In this document: positions 8,899-17,085 of the stretch, piece by piece
Numbering within the stretch: the stretch's first letter is position 1
Layout of the letters: each line of letters begins with the position of its first letter
Made by a program: the position numbers and the translations under genes
Notes under the pieces: generated by a model
What the model was told of the DNA's origin: nothing
The model's database searches: none
What the model saw: only the letters and a program-made list of their open reading frames with translations
DNA from: XN24 sp964462675
GTDB taxonomy: Bacteria > Pseudomonadota > Gammaproteobacteria > Steroidobacterales > XN24
Length of the DNA: 47,022 nt
Direction of reading: 5' to 3'
Assembly (NCBI GenBank): GCA_964462675.1
Contig: CAYWYS010000028.1
Span: 1-47,022 of the forward strand

Positions 8899-9246
8899 AT
8901 GTCGAACAGCGTGCATCCGAACAAAGCTGACGCCGCAACCGCGATCGACGAAGTGCTCGTCGCGGAAACGGCTGCACGGCAGGCCATGGAGGCGTGCCGC
9001 CAACAGGCCGAGGCGATCCTCGAGGCCGCACGGGACGATGCGCGCCGCATCAACCGCCTCGCCAACGAGCGCGTCTCAAAGCTGCACAAGCGCTGTGACG
9101 AGCTGACGGCCGCAAGGATCGCCGAGATCCGTGCTGCCGCCCGCACGGACGCGGTGCGCACCGAGCTGAATGCCGCCGACCGGGACCTGCTGGCGACGGC
9201 TGTGGAGCGCCTCGCGGCCCGCCTGACCCGGTCATCCGATGGCTGA
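8899..9246 (+). CDS. V/A-type ATPase peripheral-stalk subunit (G/H- or NtpF-like)
   Basis: This 115-residue, strongly charged helical protein has Ala/Glu/Arg heptad-like runs (AILEAARDDARRINRLANERVSK) of the kind found in peripheral-stalk subunits that pair with subunit E. The ATG at 8899 is chosen because the longer upstream frame runs through a REP element and lacks family features; AGGG lies just upstream. It is the first gene of the nine-gene ATPase operon and overlaps the next gene by 8 bp. In enterococcal-type operons the first gene (ntpF) is also a G-type stalk protein, which supports the call. Sequence identity to that family is not demonstrable by eye. Confidence 0.65.
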   Translation: MSNSVHPNKADAATAIDEVLVAETAARQAMEACRQQAEAILEAARDDARRINRLANERVSKLHKRCDELTAARIAEIRAAARTDAVRTELNAADRDLLATAVERLAARLTRSSDG

Positions 9247-10021
9247 CGACCCGCGCATCGCGTACCTGCAGGCGCGCCTGCAGGCGCGCCACGGAGACCG
9301 CCTTGCTGCAGACGACTGGCGCGTCGCGGAAGCAAGCACCGACCTGTCACACTACCTCGATGCCCTGCGCCGCACGGCGCTGAAGCGCTGGATCGCGGAC
9401 ATCAACCACGAGATGGAGCCCGAGGCGATCGAGCGCGCGCTGCGCGCCGCCTGGCGAGATTCTGTCGACCAGATCGCCGGCGCCGCGCCAGTGGAATGGC
9501 GGCCGGCCGTCGAGTGGCTGCGCTGCTTGCCCGAGCTGTCCGCCATCGAGCACTTGCTGCGCGGTGGCAAGGTGCCGCCGTGGATGCGCGCCGATGCGGT
9601 GCTGCGCGACGTCGCATTCGACGAGCCGCAGCGCCGCCGCGAGGCGCTGGCCGACACGCCGCTGGCGCCGCTGCAACCCGCTGAGCACGACTCGGCGTCG
9701 CGCGTCATCGAAGCGTGGCTCACGGAATGGCGCCGCCGGCTGCCGCGCACCAGTGCGGACCAGCGCGCCGAGCTCGACGAGCTGGTCGAAGCGATCCTGC
9801 ACCACCTCGAGGCGATGCGCGCCGCGGCCGAGACCGACGGCCGCGCATTGCGCAACACGCTCGCCGAGCGCACCGCGCGGCGCTTCCGCCGCGGCGCCGG
9901 CACGGCAACGGCGCTGTTTTCGCACATGGTGCTCGACGGCCTCGAGTACGAGCGTGTGCGCGCCGGCGTCATGACGCGCCGGCTGCTGCCCGAGAGGCCG
10001 GAGGGCCGCTCATGGGCATAA
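9239..10021 (+). CDS. ATPase-operon protein of unknown family (possible C/d-subunit equivalent)
   Basis: This 260-residue soluble protein overlaps both neighbours (8 bp with the stalk gene, 10 bp with subunit I), so it is co-translated with the ATPase. It is Arg/Glu/Ala-rich and predominantly helical, with no membrane segment, signal peptide or nucleotide-binding motif. The operon otherwise has I, K, F, E, A, B and D but no recognisable subunit C (d), the funnel that joins the central stalk to the K ring. This protein is therefore a positional candidate for that role. That is an inference; I do not recognise the family. Confidence 0.6.
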   Translation: MADDPRIAYLQARLQARHGDRLAADDWRVAEASTDLSHYLDALRRTALKRWIADINHEMEPEAIERALRAAWRDSVDQIAGAAPVEWRPAVEWLRCLPELSAIEHLLRGGKVPPWMRADAVLRDVAFDEPQRRREALADTPLAPLQPAEHDSASRVIEAWLTEWRRRLPRTSADQRAELDELVEAILHHLEAMRAAAETDGRALRNTLAERTARRFRRGAGTATALFSHMVLDGLEYERVRAGVMTRRLLPERPEGRSWA

Positions 10022-11859
10022 GACCGCAGGCCGCGCGCTGGTTCGAGCTGCTGACGCCGCGCGAGGAACTGACCAAGGCGCTGGAATGCCTGGCCGAGAC
10101 CCGCGCGGTCGAGCTGCAGACCCACAGCCAGCCGGAACATGCGCTCGAGCTGCCGGGCCTGCCGAAGGCGCTCGACGAGTTCGGCGAGCTCGCACGTCGC
10201 TTCAGCGCGTGGTGGCCGGAGGGCGAAGTGCCGCCGATCGAGGAAGCGCTCGAGCCGGTCGCGGCGATGCAGGAAGCGCTGCGCAAGCTGCGCGCGTGGG
10301 CGGCCGAGGCCGAGCCGCTGATCATCGAGGGCGAGCAGCTCGAAGTCGAGGCCGCGCAGCTCGCGGAACTTGCCGAAGCACTGCAGGCGCCCGGCATGGC
10401 CCTGCCCGACCTGCACAAGCTGGCAGCGGCCGGCCCGGTGCTCGGCGTGCGACTGTTCCGCGTACCGCCGAAGACCGCACCGCGCTCGCTGCCGCCGTCG
10501 GTCATCGTGCAGGCGTTGCCGGGTCTCGAGGGCGTCACCCACATGCTGGCCGTCGGCCCACGGGCGCAGCTCGAGGGACTCGACCGCCAGATGGCGGCGC
10601 TGAAGGCGCGCCAGGTCCAGCTGCCCGGCTGGCTGCCGCAGGATGCGGCCGCCGCATGCACCGAAATCACCGCGCGCCGCAACGCGCTGCTCGCGCGCCG
10701 CGAAGCCGTGCGCACCGAGCTCGCGACGCTCGCCGAACGCCACGGCCTGGTGCGCGCGCTGGGCACGATGGCGCTGATGCAATGGTTCGCGGGCCACGCG
10801 CCGTCGCTGCCGGTCACCGAGCATTTCGCGTGGGTCACCGGCTGGACCAGCGATGTCGACGGCCACGAGATCAACGCCGTGCTGGAGCGCGGCAAGGTGC
10901 GCCACCTGCTGCGCTACAAGGCGCCGCCGGAAGGCGTCGAGTGCCCGGTCGTGATGCACAACCCGCGCTGGGTGAAGCCTTTCGAGCTGTTCCCGAACCT
11001 GCTCGGCACGCCGGACTCGACCGAGGCCGACCCGAGCCGCATCGTCGCGATCGTCGCGCCCCTGATGTTCGGTTTCATGTTCGGCGACGTCGGCCAGGGC
11101 GCCGTGCTGCTGGCCATCGGCCTTTACCTGCGCAAGCGCGTGCCGGTGTTCGGCCTGCTGGTGCCCTACGGCGCGATGGCCATGGTGTTCGGCTTCCTGT
11201 TCGGCAGCATTTTCGCCGACGAGGAGCTGATCCCGGCGCTGTGGATGCACCCGATCGACCACCCGGCCGAGGTCATGGCGATCGCGCTGGCCTTCGGCGT
11301 GTGCGTGCTGACGATGGGCCTGCTGCTCGACGCGCTGGGTGCGTTCTGGCGGCGCATGCTCGCCTTCTGGGTGGCGACGCGCGGCGGCCTGCTGGTGGCG
11401 TACTTCGGCATGGTCGGCGCGTTCCTGAATCGCGAGCTGCTGAACCTGATGTGGCTCGGCTTCGCCTGGTTCGTCATCGGCACGGTGCTGACCTCGCACC
11501 ACAACAAGCTGCTCGAGATTCCGAAGGCGCTCGGCGAACTGGTCGAGAGCATGCTGCAGCTTGCGGTCAACACCGTGTCCTTCGTGCGCGTCGGCGCTTT
11601 CGCCCTCGCCCACGCCGGGCTGTCGGCCGCCGTCATCGGCATGGCCGCGGCGACCGGCGGCGGCCTCGGCTGGCTGCTCGTCATGATCCTCGGCAACGCG
11701 CTGATCATCGCGCTCGAGGGCCTGATCGTCGGCATCCAGACGACGCGCCTGCTGCTGTTCGAATTCTTCATTCGTTTCCTTACCGCCGAGGGTCGCCAGC
11801 TTCGTCCGCTGACCGGCCCGGGCACCGCCATACGACCGACCGGAAGGAGTTCCACATGA
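10012..11859 (+). CDS. ntpI: V/A-type ATPase subunit I (a)
   Basis: This 615-residue protein has the two-part structure of subunit I. A soluble N-terminal half of about 340 residues has coiled-coil character (EALRKLRAWAAEAEPLIIEGEQ). It is followed by a membrane half with about seven helices, beginning near PLMFGFMFGDVGQGAVLLAIGLYL. That GFMFGDVGQG signature and the later LVESMLQLAVNTVSFVRVGAFALAHAGL are diagnostic; the Arg in SFVRVGAF is the conserved arginine facing the rotor glutamate. It forms the ion half-channels. The start at 10012 overlaps the stop of the preceding gene, and its own stop overlaps the K start as ATGA (11856-11859). Confidence 0.92.
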   Translation: MGIRPQAARWFELLTPREELTKALECLAETRAVELQTHSQPEHALELPGLPKALDEFGELARRFSAWWPEGEVPPIEEALEPVAAMQEALRKLRAWAAEAEPLIIEGEQLEVEAAQLAELAEALQAPGMALPDLHKLAAAGPVLGVRLFRVPPKTAPRSLPPSVIVQALPGLEGVTHMLAVGPRAQLEGLDRQMAALKARQVQLPGWLPQDAAAACTEITARRNALLARREAVRTELATLAERHGLVRALGTMALMQWFAGHAPSLPVTEHFAWVTGWTSDVDGHEINAVLERGKVRHLLRYKAPPEGVECPVVMHNPRWVKPFELFPNLLGTPDSTEADPSRIVAIVAPLMFGFMFGDVGQGAVLLAIGLYLRKRVPVFGLLVPYGAMAMVFGFLFGSIFADEELIPALWMHPIDHPAEVMAIALAFGVCVLTMGLLLDALGAFWRRMLAFWVATRGGLLVAYFGMVGAFLNRELLNLMWLGFAWFVIGTVLTSHHNKLLEIPKALGELVESMLQLAVNTVSFVRVGAFALAHAGLSAAVIGMAAATGGGLGWLLVMILGNALIIALEGLIVGIQTTRLLLFEFFIRFLTAEGRQLRPLTGPGTAIRPTGRSST

Positions 11860-12212
11860 GACTCGGGATGCTATTTGTCACGGCCATGACGGCCATCACG
11901 GCTGCCATCGTGCTGACCGCGACGTACCTGTTCTTCACGTCCGGCATCGCCGGCGCGCAGGACGTCGGCGCGGCGGCGCAGGCCATCGATCCTGCCGTCA
12001 TGATCTGGGGCTTCGCCGCGGCGGCGGCCTCGGCCGGATTGTCGGCGGCGGCGGCCGGTTACGCGGTCGCCCAGGTCGGCAGCGCGGCCGTCGGCGCGCT
12101 GGCCGAGAAACCGGAGCTGATGGGCCGGGTGCTGGTCATGGTCGGCCTCGCCGAGGGCGTCGCCATCTACGGACTGATCGTCGCGATCCTGATCCTGAAC
12201 CGGCTGGGCTGA
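11856..12212 (+). CDS. ntpK: V/A-type ATPase subunit K (rotor ring)
   Basis: This 118-residue membrane protein has an N-terminal hydrophobic helix followed by the two-helix hairpin of the rotor subunit. The Gly/Ala-rich inner helix is AAASAGLSAAAAGYAVAQVG, and the outer helix carries the ion-binding glutamate in GLAEGVAIYGL. This is the single-hairpin bacterial form, not the duplicated eukaryotic one. GGAAGGAG precedes the ATG at a good distance, unlike the overlapping starts around it, which fits the need for many copies of this subunit. The coupling ion (H+ or Na+) cannot be assigned safely: a Gln is present in the inner helix, but the residue after Glu is Gly rather than Ser/Thr. Confidence 0.9.
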   Translation: MRLGMLFVTAMTAITAAIVLTATYLFFTSGIAGAQDVGAAAQAIDPAVMIWGFAAAAASAGLSAAAAGYAVAQVGSAAVGALAEKPELMGRVLVMVGLAEGVAIYGLIVAILILNRLG

Positions 12213-12213
12213 G

Positions 12214-12510
12214 ATGGCCCTGCCGATCCTGATCGGCGATCGGCTGACGGCCGCCGGCTTCCGGCTCGCGGGCGTGCGGCCGCTGGTGACCGCGCCGGAG
12301 GACGTCGGCGTCGTGTTCCGCGAAGCGCTGGCCCTGAAGGGCCCGGTGCTGATCACCGCGACGCTGGCACGGCGGCTGCCACAGGCGCTGCTGGACCAGG
12401 CCATCAGTGCCGCGGACCCGCCGGTGGCGGTGATCCCCGATATCGTGCGCTCGGTCGAGCCCGCCGACATGGCGGCCGCCGTCCGGCGCGCGCTGGGAGT
12501 CGAGGCATGA
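12214..12510 (+). CDS. ntpG: V/A-type ATPase subunit F
   Basis: This 98-residue protein has the Rossmann-like fold pattern of subunit F: an initial strand and helix (LIGDRLTAAGFRLAGVRP), a central VLITATLARRLP, and VAVIPDI before the C-terminal helix. Length is typical of the family. It belongs to the central stalk and binds subunit D. It starts one base after the K stop and overlaps subunit E by 4 bp (ATGA). The name ntpG follows enterococcal usage. Confidence 0.85.
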   Translation: MALPILIGDRLTAAGFRLAGVRPLVTAPEDVGVVFREALALKGPVLITATLARRLPQALLDQAISAADPPVAVIPDIVRSVEPADMAAAVRRALGVEA

Positions 12511-13151
12511 ATGAGATCGACGGCATCGTCCGCGCACAGGTGGACGCCCTGATGGAGTTGCTCGAGGAGTCGCGCAGCGCCCATTGCCGCGCAGCGCTCG
12601 AGCAGGCCGAGCTGCAGGCGGCCGAGTTCCGGCGGCGCGCCAGAAAGACGGCGCGCGAGCGGGTCAGCAAGGCGGCACACGAGGAGCGCGAGCGGCTCGA
12701 GCACGAGCTGCGCATGGCGCAGGCCGAGATCGACACCGAGCAGCGGCGACGCGCGCGCCAGCGCGATCTCGAGCTGATCCGCGCCGGGCGCGAGGCGCTG
12801 CAGCAGGCCCTCGCGGCGCGCTGGCATGATGCGGCAGGACGACGCGACTGGGCGCGGGTCACGCTGCTCGAGGCACAGGACGTGCTGCTCGGCCGCGAGT
12901 GGACGCTCGAGCATCCGGCGGGCTGGCCGGCCGCGGAACGCGACGCGGCGCTGCAGTTTGCGCGCGAGCAGTGCGGCGCGACGATTGTCGCCGCGGCGGC
13001 GGCCGGACTCGACACCGGGCTGCGCGTGCGCAGTGGCGGCGCGCTGGTGGACATGAGCATCCCGGGTCTGATGGCCAACGACCGGGCGATCGAGGGCGAG
13101 CTGCTGGCGGAGTTCAACCGCACGGCCAAGGCCAAGGGAGAGACGACATGA
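12507..13151 (+). CDS. ntpE: V/A-type ATPase subunit E (peripheral stalk)
   Basis: This 214-residue protein has a long charged N-terminal helix (about residues 15-100, rich in RRRAR and EERERLEHEL) and a smaller C-terminal alpha/beta domain ending in VRSGGALVDMSIPGLM. This is the standard layout of subunit E, whose C-terminal domain binds the top of the catalytic head. The stop overlaps the start of subunit A as ATGA. Confidence 0.85.
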   Translation: MNEIDGIVRAQVDALMELLEESRSAHCRAALEQAELQAAEFRRRARKTARERVSKAAHEERERLEHELRMAQAEIDTEQRRRARQRDLELIRAGREALQQALAARWHDAAGRRDWARVTLLEAQDVLLGREWTLEHPAGWPAAERDAALQFAREQCGATIVAAAAAGLDTGLRVRSGGALVDMSIPGLMANDRAIEGELLAEFNRTAKAKGETT

Positions 13152-14902
13152 GCAAGGCCGTGATCCAGTGGATCGGCGGGCCCGTGCTGAAGGCGCGCGC
13201 TGCGGATTCGTTCCACATCCACGAGGCGCTTGCGGTCGGCAAGCAGCGGCTGCTCGGCGAAGTCATCCAGCTGTCCGGCGACACGATCACGGCGCAGGTC
13301 TACGAGGACACGACCGGCCTGAAGCCGGGCGACCCGGTCGAGGGCAGCAGCCTGCCGCTGTCGGTCGCGCTCGGCCCGGGCATGCTCGGCCACATCTTCG
13401 ACGGCCTGCTCCGCCCGCTCGGCGCGGTCACCGAGCACTGGTTCAAGCCGGGCCTCGCCGCGAAGCGCAGCGGCAGTTTCGCGTTCACGCCCTTCGTCAA
13501 GGCCGGCGAGGAGCTCGCGGCCGGCCAGCTGTTCGGCGAAGTTGCCGGCAATGGTCCGGGCCGCGGCTGCCTGGTGCCGCCGAACGTGGCCGGGCGCGTG
13601 GTGTCGATCGAGCCGGCCGGCGAGTATCCCGAGGATGCGCCGCTGTTGGTCATCGAGACCGCCGACGGCAAGCGGCGCACGCTGTCGATGCAGCACGACT
13701 GGCCGGTGCGTCATCCGCGCCCGGTCGCGTCGCGGCTGCCGGCCGATGCGCCGATGGTCACCGGGCAGCGCATACTCGACACGCTGTTCCCGGTCGCGCG
13801 CGGCGGGCGCGCCGCCCTGCCGGGCGGCTTCGGCACCGGCAAGACGGTGCTGCAGGAAAGCCTCGCGAAGTGGTGCGACGCGGACGTCATCATCTACGTC
13901 GGCTGCGGCGAGCGCGGCAACGAGATGGCCGAGGTGCTCGACGAGTTCCCGCAGCTCGAGGATCCGCGCACCGGCCACAAGCTGATGGAACGCACCGTCA
14001 TCATCGCGAACACCTCGAACATGCCGGTGGCGGCGCGCGAGGCGTCGATCTACACCGCGATCACGGTCGCCGAGTATTTCCGCGACCAGGGGCTGAACGT
14101 CGCGCTGATGGCCGACTCGACCAGCCGCTGGGCCGAGGCGCTGCGCGAGGTCTCCGGGCGGCTCGGCGAGCTGCCGGGCGAGTCGGGCTATCCGGCGTAT
14201 CTGGCCTCGCGACTGGCGGATTTCTACGAGCGCGCGGCGCGCGTCAAGGCATTGTGCGGCAAGGAAGGCTCGGTCACCGTGATCGGCGCCGTCAGCCCGC
14301 CCGCCGGCGACTTCTCCGAGCCGGTCACGAGCCACACGAAGCGCTACGTGCGCAGCTTCTGGGCGCTCGATCGCGGCCGCGCGCAGGCGCGCTTCTATCC
14401 GGCGATCCACCCGCTGACCAGCTATGCCGAGGACGTCGACACGCTGGCGCGCTGGTGGCAGCTGCAGGGCAATGCCGACTGGAAGGAGCACCGCCGCCGG
14501 CTGCTGACGCTGCTGGAGCAGCAGGCGCGCCTCGAGCGCATGGCGCGCATCGTCGGCAAGGACGCGCTGCCGAACGAGCAGCAGATGACGCTGCTGGCCG
14601 CCGACCTGATGAACGAGGGCTTCCTGCGGCAAAGCTCGTTCTCGGACATCGATCGCTATTGCTCGCCGAAGCGCCAGACCGCGATGCTGCGGCTGATGAT
14701 GCAGTTCATCGACCTGGCCGAGGAAGCGGTCGGGCGCGGCATCTCGCCGGCGAAGATCGCCGCGATGCCGATTCTGCGCAAGCTGCAGCGGCTCGGCGAG
14801 GAGTTCGCCGAGAGCCAGGTCGACGACAAGCCGAAGGTCGCCGCCGAGATCGGCGAGGCCTTCGCCCAGCTCGAGAAGCAGGAGGCCGCCAATGCGAGCT
14901 GA
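13148..14902 (+). CDS. ntpA: V/A-type ATPase catalytic subunit A
   Basis: This 584-residue protein is the catalytic head subunit. It shows the N-terminal beta barrel (VIQWIGGPVLKA), the family-specific non-homologous insert after PGMLGHIFDGLLRPL, the Walker A motif GGFGTGKT, the YVGCGERGNEM segment with the catalytic Glu, and the Walker B-type strand NVALMADSTSRWAEALRE. Length is normal. ATG at 13148 overlaps the E stop, and its own stop overlaps the B start by 11 bp. It hydrolyses or makes ATP coupled to rotation of the K ring. Confidence 0.97.
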   Translation: MSKAVIQWIGGPVLKARAADSFHIHEALAVGKQRLLGEVIQLSGDTITAQVYEDTTGLKPGDPVEGSSLPLSVALGPGMLGHIFDGLLRPLGAVTEHWFKPGLAAKRSGSFAFTPFVKAGEELAAGQLFGEVAGNGPGRGCLVPPNVAGRVVSIEPAGEYPEDAPLLVIETADGKRRTLSMQHDWPVRHPRPVASRLPADAPMVTGQRILDTLFPVARGGRAALPGGFGTGKTVLQESLAKWCDADVIIYVGCGERGNEMAEVLDEFPQLEDPRTGHKLMERTVIIANTSNMPVAAREASIYTAITVAEYFRDQGLNVALMADSTSRWAEALREVSGRLGELPGESGYPAYLASRLADFYERAARVKALCGKEGSVTVIGAVSPPAGDFSEPVTSHTKRYVRSFWALDRGRAQARFYPAIHPLTSYAEDVDTLARWWQLQGNADWKEHRRRLLTLLEQQARLERMARIVGKDALPNEQQMTLLAADLMNEGFLRQSSFSDIDRYCSPKRQTAMLRLMMQFIDLAEEAVGRGISPAKIAAMPILRKLQRLGEEFAESQVDDKPKVAAEIGEAFAQLEKQEAANAS

Positions 14903-16361
14903 CGTGATTCTGCAAGGCGCGGCCCACCGGCTGGAGGGCCCGCTGCTGTTCGCGCGGCGCGACGCCGACGTGGCGCTCAACGACGCCGTCGAGGTCATCG
15001 GCGGCGACGGCGCTGCGCGCGTCGGCCGTGTCTCGGCCGTCGACGACGACAACATGGTCATCGAGGTGCTCGAGTCGACGACCGGGCTCGGGCTCGCGGA
15101 GACGCGCATCCGGATCCTGCACCGGCCGCTGGAGATGGCGGTCGGACCGAACCTGCCGGGGCGCGTGTTTAACAGCGTCGGGCTGCCGATCGACGGCGGT
15201 CCGCCAGTGCCCGCCGACCAGATGATGCGCATCGACGGGCTGGCGATCAATCCGGCGGCGCGCGACCTGCCGCGCGACTTCATCGAGACCTCGATCTCCA
15301 CGATCGACCTGATGAACAGCCTGGTGCGCGGCCAGAAGCTGCCGCTGTTCTCCTGCGGCGGCCTGCCGCACGACCGCCTCGCGACGCAGATCGCGCAGCG
15401 CGCGCGGCTGCGCGGCGCCGAGGCCGGTGAGTTCTGCGTGGTGTTCGTCGGCATCGGCGTGCCCTACGACATCGCCGCGAGCTTCACCAGGGCGATGGAG
15501 GAATCCGGCGCGCTGGCGCACACGGTCATGTTCCTGAACCATGCCGACGAGCCGTCGACGCAGCGCCTCCTGACGCCGCGCTTCGCGCTGACGGCGGCCG
15601 AGTACCTGGCCTTCGTCGAGGGCCGGCACGTGCTGGTCGTGATGACCGACATGACGAACTACTGCGAGGCGCTGCGCGAGGTGTCGGCGAGCCATGGCGA
15701 GATCCCGAGCCGCAAGGGCTACCCGGGCTACATGTACTCCGACCTGGCGACGATCTTCGAGCGCGCGGGCTGCATCCGGGGGTTGCCTGGTACTTTGACG
15801 CAGCTGCCGATCCTGACCATGCCGGGCGATGACATCGGTCACCCGATCCCGGACCTCACCGGGTACATCACCGAGGGCCAGATCGTGCTCGGGCGCGAAC
15901 TCGACCGCAAGGGCGTGTTCCCGCCGGTGGAGGTGCTGCCGAGCCTGTCGCGACTGATGGACGCGGGCACCGGCAAGGGCTACACGCATGCCGATCACCC
16001 GGCGCTGGCGCACCAGCTGTTCGCCTCCTATGCGCGCGCCAACCGCGTGCGGGTGCTGGCCTCGGTCATGGGCGTCGAGGGCCTGCCCGACAGCGACCGC
16101 AAGTTCCTCGAGTTCGGCGACGCCTTCGAGATGCGTTTCGTCGCCCAGGACGGGCCGCGCACGCTCGAGCAGAGCATGGCGCTCGGCTGGGAACTGCTGC
16201 GCGGCCTGCCGGCCTCCGAGCTGACCCGCCTCTCCAGCGCCCAGCTCGCCGAGTACATCGAGGGGGACACTGCTGTTTCGGCCAAATCTGGCGTGTCCCC
16301 CCCTGGGGACACTGCTGAAACGGGCGAAGCAGCAGTGTCCCCGTCTGGGTCCGGCTACTAG
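14892..16361 (+). CDS. ntpB: V/A-type ATPase subunit B with REP-derived C-terminus
   Basis: This 489-residue non-catalytic head subunit is clear from VGPNLPGRVFNSVGLPIDGG, KLPLFSCGGLPHD in place of a Walker A motif, VMTDMTNYCEALREVSASHGEIPSRKGYPGYMYSDL and DLTGYITEGQIVLGREL. The native protein appears to end around SSAQLAEYIE. The last 33 codons (from 16262) read through two tandem 38-bp repeats and spell GDTAVSAKSGVSP followed by GDTAETGEAAVSP. The tail is therefore mobile-element derived. The D gene follows three bases after the stop, so the operon is not interrupted. Confidence 0.95.
   Translation: MRADVILQGAAHRLEGPLLFARRDADVALNDAVEVIGGDGAARVGRVSAVDDDNMVIEVLESTTGLGLAETRIRILHRPLEMAVGPNLPGRVFNSVGLPIDGGPPVPADQMMRIDGLAINPAARDLPRDFIETSISTIDLMNSLVRGQKLPLFSCGGLPHDRLATQIAQRARLRGAEAGEFCVVFVGIGVPYDIAASFTRAMEESGALAHTVMFLNHADEPSTQRLLTPRFALTAAEYLAFVEGRHVLVVMTDMTNYCEALREVSASHGEIPSRKGYPGYMYSDLATIFERAGCIRGLPGTLTQLPILTMPGDDIGHPIPDLTGYITEGQIVLGRELDRKGVFPPVEVLPSLSRLMDAGTGKGYTHADHPALAHQLFASYARANRVRVLASVMGVEGLPDSDRKFLEFGDAFEMRFVAQDGPRTLEQSMALGWELLRGLPASELTRLSSAQLAEYIEGDTAVSAKSGVSPPGDTAETGEAAVSPSGSGY
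16263..16300. repeat. 38-bp REP element, copy 3 (within ATPase B frame)
   Basis: The left arm GGGGACACTGCT is intact; the right arm is diverged (CTGGCGTGTCCCC). It lies inside the coding frame of subunit B and is translated as GDTAVSAKSGVSP. It forms a tandem pair with the copy four bases downstream. Confidence 0.85.
16305..16342. repeat. 38-bp REP element, copy 4 (within ATPase B frame)
   Basis: Perfect 12-nt arms are present with a core of GAAACGGGCGAAGC. It is translated in the same frame as copy 3 (GDTAETGEAAVSP), and the B stop codon comes 16 bases later. Confidence 0.92.
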
Positions 16362-16364
16362 GCC

Positions 16365-16997
16365 ATGTCCGAGACCGGCCTCAGCCCGACCCGCAGCGCG
16401 TTCCTCGAGCTCAAGGAGGAACGCCAGCTGGTCCGCGAGGGCTTCGAGTTCCTCGACGAGAAGCGCGTCATCCTGGCGCAGGAGATGCTGAAGCGGCTCA
16501 ACGAATGGCGCAGCGCGCGCGATCTTTACGACGAATTGCACGAGAAAGCCGCCGCGGCACTGGCCCGCGCGCTCGGCCGGCACGGCTTCGACGGGCTCGG
16601 CATCTACCCGGTGCTGCGCATGGAAGAGGCCGCCGTGCGTCTGAAAGACCACCGCTTCCTCGGCGTGCACCTGCTCGACGGGAAGTTCGAGGCCTGGCCT
16701 GCGAACGCCGCGGCCGGCAAAGGCGTGCAGCAGTGTCCCCCTGCCCTCAACCCGAGCCCCGAGGCCGAGCGCTGCCGCGAGGCATTCAGCGCGCTGGTGC
16801 CGCTGGCGGTGGAGCTCGCCGTGATGCGCGCCAGCCTCGCGCGGCTGATCCGGGAGTACATCCGCACCGAGCGCCGCGCCCGCGCGCTCGAGAACGTCGT
16901 CCTGCCCGAGATCGAGGGCTCGCTGCGTTTCATGGACGAGCAGCTCGAGGCCATGGACCAGGAAGAAGCCATCCGCGTCCGCAACGCCGGCCGGTGA
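16365..16997 (+). CDS. ntpD: V/A-type ATPase subunit D (central stalk)
   Basis: This 210-residue protein is the central-stalk subunit D. It has long N- and C-terminal helices (LSPTRSAFLELKEERQLVREG near the start; REYIRTERRARALENVVLPEI near the end) that form the rotating coiled coil. The LENVVLPEI motif is characteristic. In the hinge between the helices the protein contains QQCPPAL, encoded by a half REP element (16728-16740). The reading frame stays open, so a small insertion seems tolerated at the exposed tip. It is the last gene of the operon and is followed directly by another REP element. Confidence 0.9.
   Translation: MSETGLSPTRSAFLELKEERQLVREGFEFLDEKRVILAQEMLKRLNEWRSARDLYDELHEKAAAALARALGRHGFDGLGIYPVLRMEEAAVRLKDHRFLGVHLLDGKFEAWPANAAAGKGVQQCPPALNPSPEAERCREAFSALVPLAVELAVMRASLARLIREYIRTERRARALENVVLPEIEGSLRFMDEQLEAMDQEEAIRVRNAGR
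16728..16740. repeat. half REP element inside ATPase D
   Basis: The 13 bases CAGCAGTGTCCCC match the right arm of the 38-bp family; the left arm is absent. It lies in the coding sequence and is read in a different frame (QQCPP) from the copies in subunit B. Confidence 0.7.
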
Positions 16998-17000
16998 CAG

Positions 17001-17038
17001 GGGGACACTGCTGAATCGACCGGTTTAGCAGTGTCCCC
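17001..17038. repeat. 38-bp REP element, copy 5
   Basis: The left arm is perfect and the right arm starts TTAGCAGTGTCCCC; the core is GAATCGACCGGTTT. It sits four bases after the stop of ATPase D and could act as a 3' hairpin for the operon. Confidence 0.93.
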
Positions 17039-17085
17039 ACTCCCGGGTGTAAGCTATGGCGCAATACCTCTGGAGGTCCCGCACC

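Noticed and set aside
8899..16997. The ATPase operon as an N-ATPase or second F-type ATPase
   Set aside because: Subunits I, K, E, F and D and the long A subunit insert are V/A-type. No F-type delta, gamma or epsilon genes are present.
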